The notes beneath the pieces were generated by a model. That model did not search any database, had not been told where the DNA came from, and worked only from the letters and a program-made list of their open reading frames with translations. Both the position numbers and the translations under genes were made by a program. Shown piece after piece: positions 33,325 through 45,784 of a stretch of DNA of 64,000 nt (position 1 is the stretch's first letter; the number at the start of each line of letters is the position of its first letter). Origin of the DNA: Perca fluviatilis (Eukaryota; Chordata; Actinopteri; Perciformes; Percidae); NCBI RefSeq assembly GCF_010015445.1, contig NC_053127.1, positions 26,942,215 through 27,006,214 of the forward strand. The letters are read 5' to 3'.

Positions 33325-35685
33325 ACAAAGAAAATTCACAGAACAGCAAACATTGTTTAGAGGTTAATTCAGTTAAAGCAAACACGATGAGGTAATATCT
33401 CAAAATATATCTTTGAAAAGCGGGGCAGTTAAGAATAACATGTGATATCAAGTACAGTTAGTTTATTTACAGTCAAACATCACAATGGACAAAACAATAA
33501 TTCTACTCTACCAAAAACACTTTTACCAGTGCTGAGACTTTACATACATTTTTTCAACAAATAGGGGAATAAGTCCAGTGCAGTCACGCCAGTCATTCCC
33601 ACAGTCAAGCACAGTATGAGGTCCAATACAATACCAACATTTCTCTCCTGACCTTCTTTCAAATATGGCGACATAATCACAGCCATTTTCTTAATGTCAG
33701 GACATGTCATTATGGGAACCAAAATTTGGGAAATATTTAAAGATTAACCCACTAGCAAAATCCGACCCAGTATTCAACACTAACACGCACATAAACACCT
33801 ACTAGAAAAGGGAGTCTAGCTTGATAAAATTGGCAGTGTACACGGAGAGTAAGTGGAGAAGTAGACATTTTGTCCTTGAAACATGACAGGAATGGTGCCA
33901 GCGTCTTAAAAGGAGAAGTGGATTGACGAGAACACAGCAATGCATTAGCTTACTTGAGGAGCTAATTATTTTAAGCCACGTTTTACACATAATGTGAATA
34001 ACGTCTCAGCGCAGATAACCAAAGGCGAAGTTCAATTTGTACAGCTCCCTTCTCTACCACTCCATTTCTAAATCACGAAAGACAAGGGTGCCAGGAATTA
34101 ATCTGTTAGCTGCATGTCACAACCTTTTGATATAGCAATTCAAGAGATTTACCTCTTCTAGATAATTGGCAAAAATGTCTCAGGGCATAATTGAACACAA
34201 GTACACTGGTTTCCTTTTTTTTTTCTTCCCTTCTCTCTGCCATTACCTCTAAGGATTAGAAGACATCATCTTTTTTTATTCTCAAGAACATTTTCTCAAG
34301 TTAATGAGATCATACTGCATGAAGTACAGGAGAAAGACTTAATATTTCAGAGGAAAAAAGTATAATAGAAGAGAAAACAAAAAACACATCACACAACAGG
34401 AATCCACAGTTATTCAGCAGAAAAAGATAATTGTATTGAACTCTTGTCTTGGTTATGTTAAAAGGCACAAGTTGGTCAGATCACATTTAAAATCTAGATC
34501 ATTTGTTCTACCATTAACAAAGCCCATCTCATCATGCATTTTGACTAAATTCCTACATCTCCCTGCCTTTTGCAATAATTTTTTCCTGAATTAGAGTGTT
34601 TAGTATTGTGTGTTGTAGACAGAAAACAATTGCTCATGTTTGACAAGCTAGTTACATTACACAAACAGTTCAGGGGAGAAGGTTAACAAAAGGATGCAGT
34701 ATCCCAACATAACATTTTTACTCTGAAACCACTACTTATTATGATTCACTTCTTTGTTATGAGAAGAGATTTCCATTTGTCCTCTCGGCAGGTCTGATGC
34801 TGTGTCCATTGTCCGTTTCTTTGAGACAGTTAGTAAATGCACTGTCTTTAAAAAGCTAACACATCTTCTTGACTCCTAATGTTGTTCACTGCCTGGTCAA
34901 AAGACCGGAAGGCAGACAAAGTCTGAAGAGCAAAAATCCTTCAAAGCGTCAGATTTCTCTTTTCAATGGGGTATTTTGAAACCTTAAACATTAGCTCTGT
35001 TATATCCAGACCGTATGTACTGTACAGTCCAAACGCTTTAGCACAATACATTGTCAGTAGATGCAACTCATTAAGAACTGACCCATTAATATTCTCAGTC
35101 TTCGCCCGTTTAAAGTGTCTCTCATCGAGTCGAATGTTCTTCAAAACCTCTTACTGAAACATTGGATTGGACGGGTCGTACTGCCACATAACATCACGCT
35201 TCCACTCTCTTTATGCAGCCAGCCTCTAGTCTGTTTTGGAATGTTACATATGTTGACTTGTTACCCACAAAAGAAAAGAAGGGGAAAAAACACTTAATTG
35301 TTTAGCAAGTACTTGTTATGTTTGTGGTCATGTTTGCTTAAATCATGTGAAATGAGGTCCTTGCATCTTCTGACTGCATCGTCTGCAGAACTGACATGAA
35401 GAAAACAGAAAACAGTTAAGTCAAAACTGCAGAAAACTGATGATAAAAAAGCATAACCACATTATTGTAACATAAAACATTCCATCTATATGAACTGAAT
35501 TTGAAATAGTCACATAACAGATGCAGGAAGACAGTGTTTGTTGTTGAGTGTCAGCTTCAGTTATCACTGTCGTTATCCCAAACAGCATCACCTTTAAAAA
35601 CGGGATGCAGCTGTCTCTCCATGACATCAAGCCCAGGTTAGAGAGAGTGGTCACGAGGGGGAAAGCAAGACCTCGTAACAATGCC
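33325..35685 (-). other. Probable 3' UTR of the LHFPL-type gene
   Basis: No coding exon supported downstream of the stop at 35686. A 60-codon open frame at 33540-33722 (minus) has a hydrophobic stretch but no recognised homology and no convincing splice acceptor, so it is not called as a gene. UTR status is inferred from position. Confidence 0.45.
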
Positions 35686-35912
35686 CTATAACAGCGTGGG
35701 CAGAGGGGTGGGGGACAGCTGCTCCTTGGGTGCATATTTGGCAAAAAAGGGCAAGAAGACGGTGAGCATGACTCCGACAATAGCCAGCATGTAGCCCCAG
35801 CCGATCTGGCACTCGCCAGCGTAGTAGATGTCAGAGTCCCCGCAGAAGGACCTGACCAGTGAGGAGTTTAGGCCAAAGGGGTAGACCAGCAGTCCAGCAG
35901 CCATGATGAACA
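35686..35912 (-). CDS. Last coding exon of an LHFPL-family tetraspan membrane protein (LHFPL7/TMEM211-like), partial
   Basis: Acceptor TCTGCAG precedes position 35912 on the minus strand; the exon enters with one base of a split codon and runs 75 codons to a stop at 35686. It encodes transmembrane helix 3 (end), a second extracellular loop containing YPFGLNSS, RSFCGDSD and YYAGECQIGWGY with the two cysteines typical of the family, then helix 4 (MLAIVGVMLTVFLPFF) and a short cytoplasmic tail. The pattern GLLxxPxGL...C...YYxGxCxxGWGYM resembles human LHFPL7 (TMEM211) as remembered, more than LHFPL1-6. LHFPL proteins are about 200 residues, so roughly the first 60% lies in upstream exons I could not find in 36-64 kb; they may be short or beyond the window. 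Function is not established for this member. Confidence 0.75.
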
Positions 35913-35919
35913 CTGCAGA

Positions 35920-38900
35920 GAAGACAGAGTGGGTTAGACAGCGAACAGTATATTCATATAGGCTGTTGGAATCACAATCAGAAAGGAGTTTAGTGCCGCA
36001 GTAATTACCCTACATGGAATTTGCCTTGGTACATACACAAACATATTAAACAGTAATAAGAATTAATCAATAAATACAGAAACAAATATATACAAAATAG
36101 CTGTTCAGTATAAGAGAAAGGAGGCTGAATGGGTTTAGTGCAGAATGCAAAGAAATATAAGGAAGGAGGAAAGATAGAGAGAAACAGCTAAAATATTTAA
36201 TCTTTCATAGATAAAATCTTAAGGATTCATTAAGAGAAAAGTACAAACAACTATTTTAAAGGGTTGGTTCACTCGAATACAACGCATATTCTAGATTACT
36301 GGTGTGTCAACTGAGAGCCACTGGGTGGCAGTAGAGGTTTTGAAGAAAAACCTACAGTCTCAGTGAGAGTTAAGTGTGTAATTTAGATACTTCATTACCT
36401 CGATTTGAACTTACACTTGATGATTTGTTGCCGTGTGTACATGTAAAAATAAATCACGACCTAGATAGTTTAAGTCCAACAGTGGCCAAAAAGTGCTTTT
36501 AATGTACTGAACAACAAAAGCTCTGATGACCTGTAATTGACAGAAACTAATGCAAAATCATTCATGTCTCCTTAAATCCATTTGCACTCATTATTTTAAA
36601 ACTCCGGGGCTTCGTGTACTTCTGCTGCGATCAGCTTTCTCATACACTATCCTCGGCACCCATGCAGCCAGAGAGCGGCTCACTTTTACAAATTGAGTCA
36701 AGTCTCCCAACCCCGTGCTACCAAGCAGGTATTGACTGCGCTACAGGCTATCATTGCTGCTCTTAGTCATTCTGAGTGCCGGCTGGAATCCCATTACATT
36801 GCCAGGTGTCATAGTTGTTTTAGCTTTGGTGGGCTGGAGTTGCTGGAAAAGCTTGAACTTGTGATAGTGAGTAGCTCTCTAGAAAACACAACAAACACAT
36901 CTTTTATTACGCTCTATTGATTTCAGGAGATGTCAGTTTTCCTACTTTCAAGGGCAGCAGCTTCGCGGTCAGTGGGAAACAGTGCTCATATGAGAGCTAC
37001 TCTGCAATAGCTGTATGAGTATCAAATTGAGGGTTTGTGTGGGCAGTGAAGGATTGTGCTGGTAGAACAGGGATGAGGAGGTAGGAAGCTTTCACTGATG
37101 TTCTAGTTGCACACTGGGGACATAGGGATTGACTGTTAGGAGGAGGAAAGGGATGATAGGGATAAAGAAAGAGGTCTGAATGTGTGGAGGAGAGGCATCT
37201 GTTGAGGGTAATTTGTCTAGCCCGCCGTAGTGTCTCTCTGTGGAGTTCATTGAGGGTCTGCCTGTCAGCCTTGCGTATCCCAACCCTGTACCCAGCCCTC
37301 TCAGAGTGGCCTTAGGTTTTATCTCTCAGGGCCCAGCGCCTCAAAGCTCACTGCCTAATGACACTTTAATGACCTTCTTTATCAAACTATCATTGGCTTT
37401 TGTGGAAGAAACCCAAAGGCCACTAGCCTGCTACTCTGAAGCAAACTTGGACACAAATGTAAAATGGATAAATGATGAACAACAAATGATGAACCACCAA
37501 AGAATCAATACAGAAATGATCTCCAGTCTTTAACAGGTGTCAGGTAAGCAGGGTGAAGGCTGGATTTGATCATTCAGAGCAGGAGCATGCAGGGCGGGTG
37601 TCTGGATCAGATAAGCTGCAGCTCAGGCTGACTGTATTCTTCAAGCCTTTAATGAGAAGACAACTGTCGAAACACTGTAAAATCAACCTCAAATCAGAGG
37701 CAAACTCGAAATGGATCAATTTCATCCTTTTAGATGAAGATCCTGAGAGGGATAAAACCAAACCAAAGGGGAACTTTTTCTTTTGTACACATCAAAGACT
37801 TGGGGTGTACTACTGTTGTATAAAACCTTTTGTGGATCCAGAGCGAGCTGCATGAAGTCTGATAAATTGCCTTAAGTGACGTCAATTGAGTCAGTGTCGG
37901 ATGGGGTTGAAAACTACACGTTTGAAAATGGGAAAATCATCTGGGGGTGTAGAGTTAGAAAGAAATTATGTTACCAGACCTCTGTAGCCCACTTCTGATC
38001 TCTGCTCGAGGCAAGCAGCTAAAGGCTACATTAGCCGCTACTAGCATAACACACCTGTATCTCCGACAAAACTGTTGGCAGTCAAGGTTTTGACAAAGAA
38101 CAAGGGTGTGTGGAATAGAAAAGTCCTTTGTCAGTATCTCAACATTGTAGGAGTGCAATGCTAAAGTGCTTTTAATGCCCAAATGCCAGACTGCATGTAT
38201 TGCATACTGTACAGGATGCATACTGCAGAACAATGAGGTCTACATTTTCTGACAAATTTTAAAATGAAGGTAGGTGAAACAGCATTCTAGGTTCCACTGC
38301 AGGGTGGATCAACCCTATTTCAACAGGGTCTTAAATGGCCCAGTAATCTAATCCTATGAGGAATGGGCAGTATGACGAAAGAGGCTGACATGACACCAAG
38401 ATGCCATGCAGGGAGGCTGAAGTTTAAAAGTGTTCATTACTTGTGCAGCCAGGAGAGCAATGTGCATGTGGACTCCTATAACTGAATACCTCTGTGTTGT
38501 TCACATCATTGGCTAAAATAAGAAAGCAGTGACAACAGCTGCTTTATTATTGTTATGAATAACAAAAAAACACTGAAAAAAATTCAAGATTGAGCTTAAA
38601 ACAGAGACGGCACTGGTCAACATGGAAAGACTCAAATTTTTTAGGACTGTGCGGAAATTATTAGGGGGGAAAGGGGGTCAGAGAATTGGTAGAAATAAAC
38701 ATTTTATTTTTGCTGAAGGGAAGTTAGTCAACATTTTTGGGAAGAGAAGGGGTAGACTCTTAACTTCTTTTTGTCTTCCTTCTTTTTCGATTTAAGTGAA
38801 TCTAACAGTTACACAACAAAGATAGCTTTTGTTTTGATCTTTACATAGGATTCAACTCCCCAATAATTTCTGTACAGTCCCTTACATGTTTTAAAGAGCT

Positions 38901-38990
38901 GTCCACAGTAGCCACCAGGCAGTAAAAAGCTACAAGGGATTCCATCAATTACCTCCATATAGACTCAAGTAGCGGACAGTTTACTAACCT
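35920..38990. other. Non-coding, probably LHFPL-type intron
   Basis: No exon with conserved residues and splice sites identified on either strand. A stretch starting AAAGGGTTGGTTCACTCG at 36260 looks like the start of a dispersed repeat (a related AAAGGGTTGGTTGGTTCA occurs at 48082), but its extent is unclear. Confidence 0.4.
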
Positions 38991-38991
38991 T

Positions 38992-39075
38992 TAGAGCTGC
39001 AAAGATTAATTAATTAATTGATTAATTGTCAACTATAATCAGCAACTATTTTGGTAATCGATTCATCGGTTTGAG
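38992..39075. repeat. hAT-like dispersed repeat fragment
   Basis: GAGCTGCAAAGATTAATTAA and AATCAGCAACTATTTTGGTA then TAATCGATTCATCGGTTTGA reproduce a familiar interspersed fish repeat built from GATTAATC words. Its right-hand limit is not clear. Confidence 0.5.
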
Positions 39076-40249
39076 TCATTTTTAAGTTCTCTGATTCTAG
39101 GTTCCTTAATGTAAATATGTTCTAGTTTCTTCACTCTTCTATGACCGTAAACTGAATATCTTTGAGGAAAGTCCAGTCCTTTCTCCACAGAGAGGAATAA
39201 AAGTGAAGAGGTGTGGAGAGAATGTGTCAGCACCGATCACATGAGTGCTGCTGAATACACGAGGCTATCATAATGGCTCAGAGATGATGAGACAGTGAAT
39301 AATGGAGAAGTGTTAGCTGGGCACTAATGTGTCCCAGTTTCATTGTAAACTTTACATACAGCGCCAAAGAAGGGGATTAGGATTTAACATCCCTGAATCT
39401 GAGCTGTTGCTTATAAGCAAAAGTGGCAACCAATAGTTGTTTTTTTATGTTTCTTAAATTACTTTTTCATTCACAACACTTACAGTCTGTTAATCTAGGA
39501 TAAAACGTCCTTGAGTTACTTGCTGTATTTCTTATTACTGACAACTTGTTTGAATGCACACTTCAGCAGCTTTGAAGTGCTCACAGGCTTTAGACTGAGG
39601 GACTGAAATATTGATTTGGAAAGGCAAAACAGCCATTAACACAGATTTTTCATTGTTCATCATTCAACCTGTTTTCAGGTAGCTGCAAGGCTGTGGAGGC
39701 CTTTATGTACCCTAATGAATAGCAATACCTTCATGGGCTTGCTCCTCTGTTTTCGTGTAATGGATTTTTGCGACAAGAAGCAAAATTAAATAAAACTGAG
39801 GAAAAAGCATTGTACTACCATACAAAGAAAGACACGGCTAAAAGAAACTTAAATCTCTTTCTCAGTGGTGTAGCAAAAAGTGGAAAGCTGCTCCCAGAGA
39901 CAGTGAAACAGGTTCACAGCAGTGAGAATGAGAGAAAGAGATTGAATGGGTTTGTGGGGCAGGAAGGTGTGTGATAACATGACGTCCAAGCTTGACACCG
40001 AATCAATTCCATCACTCTTACACAGAACTCACTGGTTTAGATTATTACCCAAACCTACAAGCACACCAATCATAGGATCACTCATGTGTCATATTTCAAT
40101 GTGAATGCCTGTAGAAATCTGGTAACTCTTGTTAGAAAGTGTCAGAAATCCAATAGACTCTCTTCGCATTCGACATTCATACACCCTGTATGTAATATAG
40201 AATTCATTCTTCTACTTCTACTTCATTCTACTCAAGATATTAATATTAA

Positions 40250-41094
40250 AGTGATGGTTCGGAGTAATTTCACCCTAGGGTCCTTTGCACCATGACCTCG
40301 AGCCAAACACCCCCCCCAGAAGCTTTTTTCACCTGGGTCTAACATTGGGAGAGTTAGCGTAGAGTAGCGTTAGCCGCTGAATAGCTTAGCGCAGAGGCTA
40401 ATGGATCCGAAGTGTCTCTTAACATTACCCCACTAATAATGCCCGAAATGATACCAAAGGTCTACACTAGTATATATAGGTTATGCACTCATAAAACGAT
40501 GTATTGTAAAGTTTGTAAGTACACCAGAAGGTTATGTAAATAACACTTGCCTGCTGGCTTCTGCTCTGTGCTTTTGTTGTTGTTGCTGTTGTAATTGCAA
40601 CAAAAATATTTTTTAATTTAACTTATTTTTAAAGTAAGTGCTGTAGTATAACTAACGGGAGACAAGTAATAATTGAGGTAAGTTTGGAGACATTACCTTA
40701 TTTAATCATTAAAATAATAAAATAAATTTTTGTTGCATCTCTTCGTTGTTGTAATTTGTAGATGTCCCTAAGCACTCTTACTACTCCGTAGTAACAGCAG
40801 CAGCAGCAGCAAGAGCAGAAGCCAGCAGGCAAGTGTTATTTACATAAACTGATCTGGTGTACTTACAAATTTTACAATCCATCGTTTTATGAGTGCATAA
40901 CCTATTTTACTACTATTGACGCGTTTGGTATCATTTCGGGCATTATGTGGGTAATGTTAAGAGATACCGGATTACTTCTGCCTAAGCTATTCAGCTGATA
41001 AGCTACGCTACGCTTCACGCTAACCACAAAATTAAGTTTCTGAAGTGTTTGGCTCGAATCATGGTGCAAAGGATTCTAGGGTAAATACCATCAT
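40250..41094. mobile_element. TTAA-flanked foldback element with arms of about 300 bp
   Basis: Starts AGTGATGGTTCGGAGTAATT after TTAA (40246-40249) and ends with its degenerate complement near 41070-41094. Left-arm words AATGCCCGAAATGATACCAA, ATGCACTCATAAAACGAT and AACACTTGCCTGCTGGCTTC reappear inverted at about 40920-40950, 40880-40905 and 40820-40840. The loop is about 40580-40810 and includes CAG/TTG triplet runs. No transposase. Confidence 0.75.
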
Positions 41095-41940
41095 ACTAAA
41101 TTCAATTCTGTGAGCTTCGAGGTCCCCTTTCATAACAATGCCAAGACCTCTGCGTTTGGATCAAACTCTATTGCCACTGTGTGCTGGCTGTCATAACTCT
41201 GTTAGCGATGGGAGGGGTTGAATTAAACTCAATAGGAACTGGGTGGCTCCTCGACTGTAGATGTAGCGCTCTTTAATTCATGTTTTGTTGGTGTTGTCTG
41301 TAATTGTTTGCTCCCTCTGGCAAACACATAGAAATATATTAAGTGTACTGATGAGTTTAATCTAGGTTGCTGCCTCAGTCTGCTGTATCGTTCATCTTTA
41401 TGCATGCACCGTATGTGGCTGCTGGTCCATGTTTGCTTTACGGTTATTTTTCATGCATCTGTAATTGCCTGTTTTTCTGCTTCAATTGTTAGTTTGTATG
41501 TCTATTTTATAGTGTTTTACCATGTGTGTCATTTCTAAAAGCCTAACCAGGGACAAGGACTGCAAATTAGCCTACGGCTAGTAGTCCCACATACATTGCA
41601 TCGGTTGCACTTTAGATGTAACAATGCCTATACGTATTGTCCCTGACAAATAAACAGATAAAATAAAAGATAAAAATGAACTGTAAACCAGACAGAGAGA
41701 CGCCTGCTGAGACGACGACCACCCAGTAAAACCTGGCGTACAGTAGCCTTGTACTGAGGGATTCACTGTCTAAACAATATGGTATTGGTAAACCTTTGTA
41801 AGGAGCATGGGGAAGATTTACAGCTGAACAGTAGCTTAGCTTTCCAAGTCTACTAACTCCCTGGTTCCCAACCTGGGTGTCCTGACCCACATCAGGAGTC
41901 GTCAAAGCTTCATAGAGGGGTTGCGAGGCCTTCTTGATTA
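41095..41940. other. Non-coding, no gene recognised
   Basis: No supportable exon or repeat boundary seen. Confidence 0.4.
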
Positions 41941-41949
41941 TAAGGGGTG

Positions 41950-42205
41950 TGTATTCTATATCACGCCTAAAACAACCTTTGAACGTACACATTCCACCAA
42001 AACAAGTTCCTTCTCGAGGATATTTTGCAGATGCACCGTCATTGTGTCCGGAGCTTAGTGCCAAGACGATTGTAATTGGTTTCAAGAAATGCCAATAAAC
42101 CAGAGCACGTTTTTCTCCCATCTCGGAATGCTGTGTGGACTAGACAGACCCTCCTCCACAGCGCTGTGGAGGAAAGTCTGGCAACGCCAGACTAAGGGGT
42201 GTGAG
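41950..42205. repeat. Dispersed repeat (AGTCTGGCAA family), forward copy
   Basis: Contains AGACGATTGTAATTGGTTTC, CCCTCCTCCACAGCGCTGTGG and AGTCTGGCAACGCCAGACTA. An inverted, more decayed copy lies at 53765-53965. A 169-codon minus-strand open frame across this copy is a by-product of the repeat. Confidence 0.65.
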
Positions 42206-44880
42206 ACAACTTTTCTTTTTTTTTTAAATATACAGTTGGTCTATGTCTCAGCATTACATTCATTTCAGTGAAGAAAACTAAATGAAATATTTATTTTTTT
42301 AAAGTTTGGATTATTATTTAAAAATATAAACAGGATAAGGGCATGGTGAAGACCTAAACACAAGCTATACACACATTCGGTATCACTGTCCTCTCTGCCA
42401 AACAGCTTCGTCCTGCATTAGAAAAGTATGCAGCTTTAACACCTAAAGAGGTAATAGAAAAATATAGCCAGGCGTAAGGGAGAAGAAAACACTGAATTTG
42501 TCAAAAAAAGGAGCCAGTTAAGTATGTACAGTATGATTGTTAAAAAAAAAAATAATAATAATAATACATAATAAAGAGATTTGTATTACAAGTTCCTACA
42601 AATAACAGAAAATCTCATCTCTGATGCAATACTCACAGGAAATAATCTGCTTAAAATTCATCCAAATTGCTTGTTTTACATAAACTCCCTGCAGTTATTG
42701 AGTTCACTATTTGTTAATCATACAGTTTAACAGTTGTTTTGTACTTCTGTTATTGTTGTGCATTTAATATAATATGAACTATCCCAAAAATATGTCACAG
42801 AGGTCGTCAGTTTACTCAAAAAGGGTCCCTTTAGGAAAAAGGTTGGAAACCACTGCACAATTATCTTTGTGTGCAGTTATATAGAGGACAGGCTCTTTAA
42901 AGTGTTTTATAACGAGAAGTCAGCAAGAGAAAGACACTTACATTGAATAATGAGACAGGACAGGTTATACAATATACGTTTAAGCCTTGCAGCCAGCAAG
43001 AACTAGAATATATTAGAACAGATTAATGCGCTGCTTATCTTCTCCGACCGCCAAGCCAGTTAGACAGTCGGGTAGAGACTACCAGCTCCAGCGGGACGAG
43101 AGCAGTCAGACGTGTAAACACAAAAACAGTAAAAGAAAGAAGAAGTACAGAACCACAATGGACCTTTGGGTGTTACTTATATCCTCCGTGTCACCAGCAC
43201 CCACTGCTTATTCATTACTCCTGAAAGAAACTTCTCATCTGGCTGCAGTCTAAACAGGTACATTATCTGCTATTTACTTCAAAGACACCTGAAAGAGCAC
43301 ACACATTAGACTGTGGCCTTACACTACCGCAGACTTGTTGGATGTCACATTTCCTTGCATAGCAAAGACATCAACATGCAAGCCAGTGGGGAAGAAAACA
43401 CATTTTTCTTCTCTGCCAAGGATATTGCCTGCCTTCTTTCAGGTAAAGTTGTAGGCAAATGCAAAACAACAACACAATGTGTCTAATAAATCTTGATTTG
43501 CAGACACAACACTCATTTGTTTGTGTTGCCGGCCATGTTTGTCGTTGAAAAAACACAGTGACAGGAAACATATGCTGCAAAGAGCTGAGAAATGTTGCTT
43601 AATTACAGATGCAGGCCCAAAGCTATACATCAGAAGCACTGTTCTTCTATGGCGTCTTCCTCCGCCATGTTCTTTATCATCTTGTCTCCCGTTCTCTTTT
43701 TCCATTGAATAGAACAGGTGAGCTGATCTCGATCTAGTCCCAAGTAGACAATGATGGAAATGAGGTGCAGATTTACAGCTATTGCCTGGGGCAGTAAACA
43801 CACAGTGTGACCCACATACATTCACTGTTAAATTATATATAGCCATATATAGGCGCATACAATTATGCATAGATAGTATTTACACACACAGTGTCCAGGT
43901 AAAGAGTGGCACAAAAACACAGCAGTTTCACACGTATATCCAAAAGATTAGGGTCTAAATTGCGTAATTTAATCACTGTGTGTATACGGTGGAAATACAC
44001 ACAGTGTATGTGAGTGTCCACTAATGAAATCATAACAAAGGGTGGTGCGTAACAGTGGTTTGTCTCTAGGAAATTGCCTTTTCACTGGCCGCACACAAGG
44101 AGTACTTCCATTTCCCCGCTCTATCTACAGGCAAATTGAGATAGGGGATGGATAATTTCTTTTTCTCTGTCAGACAGTAAAATAAACACTTTTTCCTCGA
44201 CCTCCAGAGCAGCAGCAGGGAGAAGGAAGCAGAGGGATACCCAAAACACTGATGTTACAGTGCATTAAACCACAGATGATGATAAAGGAATAGCAGAGCA
44301 ATGTGTAGCATCCCTGAGATGACCACACACACAACGGATTGCTCTGAATGAAAAATCAATCATCTTCAAATGAAAATTAGTTAAAATAGCATGCAGCTCT
44401 GTGTACATCTGGTCCACCAGGGTCTCCGGTGTTATGTATCTTAATGTGCTTTAGGGTTTGCTCCATTATTTCGACCCGTCCGTGTGCTCGAGGTGAGGAA
44501 TCGTAGCGTGGAAGATGAAAGTTTTGAAGTTGTTGGGAGTTTCTAACTGTGCCAGCAATGAATCTCCAGGTAGTCAGCTGGGACCTGGCGAAGCGTGGGC
44601 ATAAACAGCAGGGACTCCATCGTAATGTGATGAGCTGTGCTCTAGTCTGCACAAGGCCATGTTGATAATTAAGCTCAGTGCGCCTCTGGGAAATTATGCT
44701 AACGACGCTCCTCCGATTACCTACATTTCTTGAAACGTTCGGCTTAAGGTGATCATGAACACAGCGGCAACTAAAACACAACTCCCTAATAAATGTTTCT
44801 GAAAAAGATTAAGGACAAGAGGAGAAAAGGACAATGGGGAGGGGAGAAGTTTTCAAGGATTCAATGAAGTACTTTGGTAG
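42206..44880. other. Non-coding, no gene recognised
   Basis: AT-rich with short open frames only. The longer minus-strand frames at 43439-43870 and 44377-44781 show no recognisable domain and no family resemblance. Confidence 0.4.
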
Positions 44881-44884
44881 ATAG

Positions 44885-45075
44885 TTTGATTTTGCTTATC
44901 TATCTACATTTGTAACTATAAAGCGAGGAATCTCTGTGAGCATGTCTGTCATTCGAATATCTCAAGAACTGTTCTTTCGATTTACTTCACACTTGGCGGG
45001 TGTATTGCTGGGGACCCAATGACGGTCTGCTGGCAACTTATATGCCTATTTGGAAAGTAATACCTCTGCTAATAA
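44885..45075. repeat. Dispersed repeat fragment (TTCACACTTGGCGGGTGTATTG type)
   Basis: Carries ATCTCAAGAACTGTTCTTTC and CACTTGGCGGGTGTATTGCT. A shorter related piece with CACTTGGTGGGTGTATTGCT and AAGTGCAGTGTCGAGTGTG is at about 46285-46345, and another at about 46680-46735. Family unknown. Confidence 0.5.
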
Positions 45076-45254
45076 GTGTATTTCAGCATGTGTGTTTCTG
45101 ATGCTGGATATAATAACGTTACAACTGAACACTTCTTTATTTCCCTGGAGTCAACGAGCAGATATCCTACAGGAACAGCAGCACTCTGCCATCGCAACTC
45201 AAATTGTGTAAGTTTGCCATACTAACTTATAACACTAACTAACTAACTAACTAG

Positions 45255-45780
45255 CCGCTGCAAGGCTTTTAACTCACACAAGCAAAAGAGCGCACATCAC
45301 ACCTGTTTTAGCATCACTTCACTGGTTGCCAGTTCATTTTAGAATTCATTTTAAAATTCTGGTCCTTACTTTTAGAGCCTTGCACCGACAAGCTCCTTCT
45401 TATATGTCTGACCTGACACAGCGTCACACTTCCTCCCAGAGTCTGAGGTCATCAGGTCAGATGTTGTTAGTGGTCCCCCGCGCTCATTTTAAAACCAGAG
45501 GGGATTGGTCTTTTCAGGCAGCGGCACCCAGGCTGTGGAACTCACTGCCGCTCTCTTTACGTTGTTCAAACTCTGTTGATTCTTTTAAAAAGCAGTTGAA
45601 GACTTTGCTATTCAAACAGGCTTTTAGTTAGACAAGGGCTTTTATGAGTGGCTGATTTTATGTACCTTTGTTTTCCTTGTATTCTTGTGTCTTCTACGTA
45701 TTTATCGTATTTCAATTTATTGTGAAGCACTTTGTGATTTTTATCTGTGAAAAGTGCTATATAAATAAACTTAACTTACT
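45255..45780 (+). mobile_element. 5'-truncated L2-type LINE, reverse-transcriptase C-terminal tail and 3' end
   Basis: An open frame (about 45302-45631) encodes PVLASLHWLPVHFRIHFKI, then ALHRQAPSYMSDL and a terminal APRLWNSLPLSLR...FKKQLKTLLF, the conserved end of fish L2/CR1-like ORF2. The 3' end GTGCTATATAAATAAACTTA followed by a short ACTT repeat is typical of this group. Only the last part of the element remains, as expected from incomplete reverse transcription. Not active. Confidence 0.85.
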
Positions 45781-45784
45781 TACT

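Noticed and set aside
33540..33722. 60-codon minus-strand frame with a hydrophobic segment (GIVLDLILCLTVGMTGVTAL)
   Set aside because: No known family recognised, no acceptor that fits, and it lies in the probable LHFPL-type 3' UTR. Kept as unlikely rather than impossible.
41612..42121. 169-codon minus-strand open frame
   Set aside because: It overlaps a dispersed repeat (another copy at 53765-53965), has no recognisable domain and no supporting splice structure.
43439..43870. 143-codon minus-strand frame
   Set aside because: No recognisable domain, no family resemblance and no supporting splice sites.
44377..44781. 134-codon minus-strand frame
   Set aside because: No recognisable domain; composition and surroundings suggest chance or old repeat sequence.
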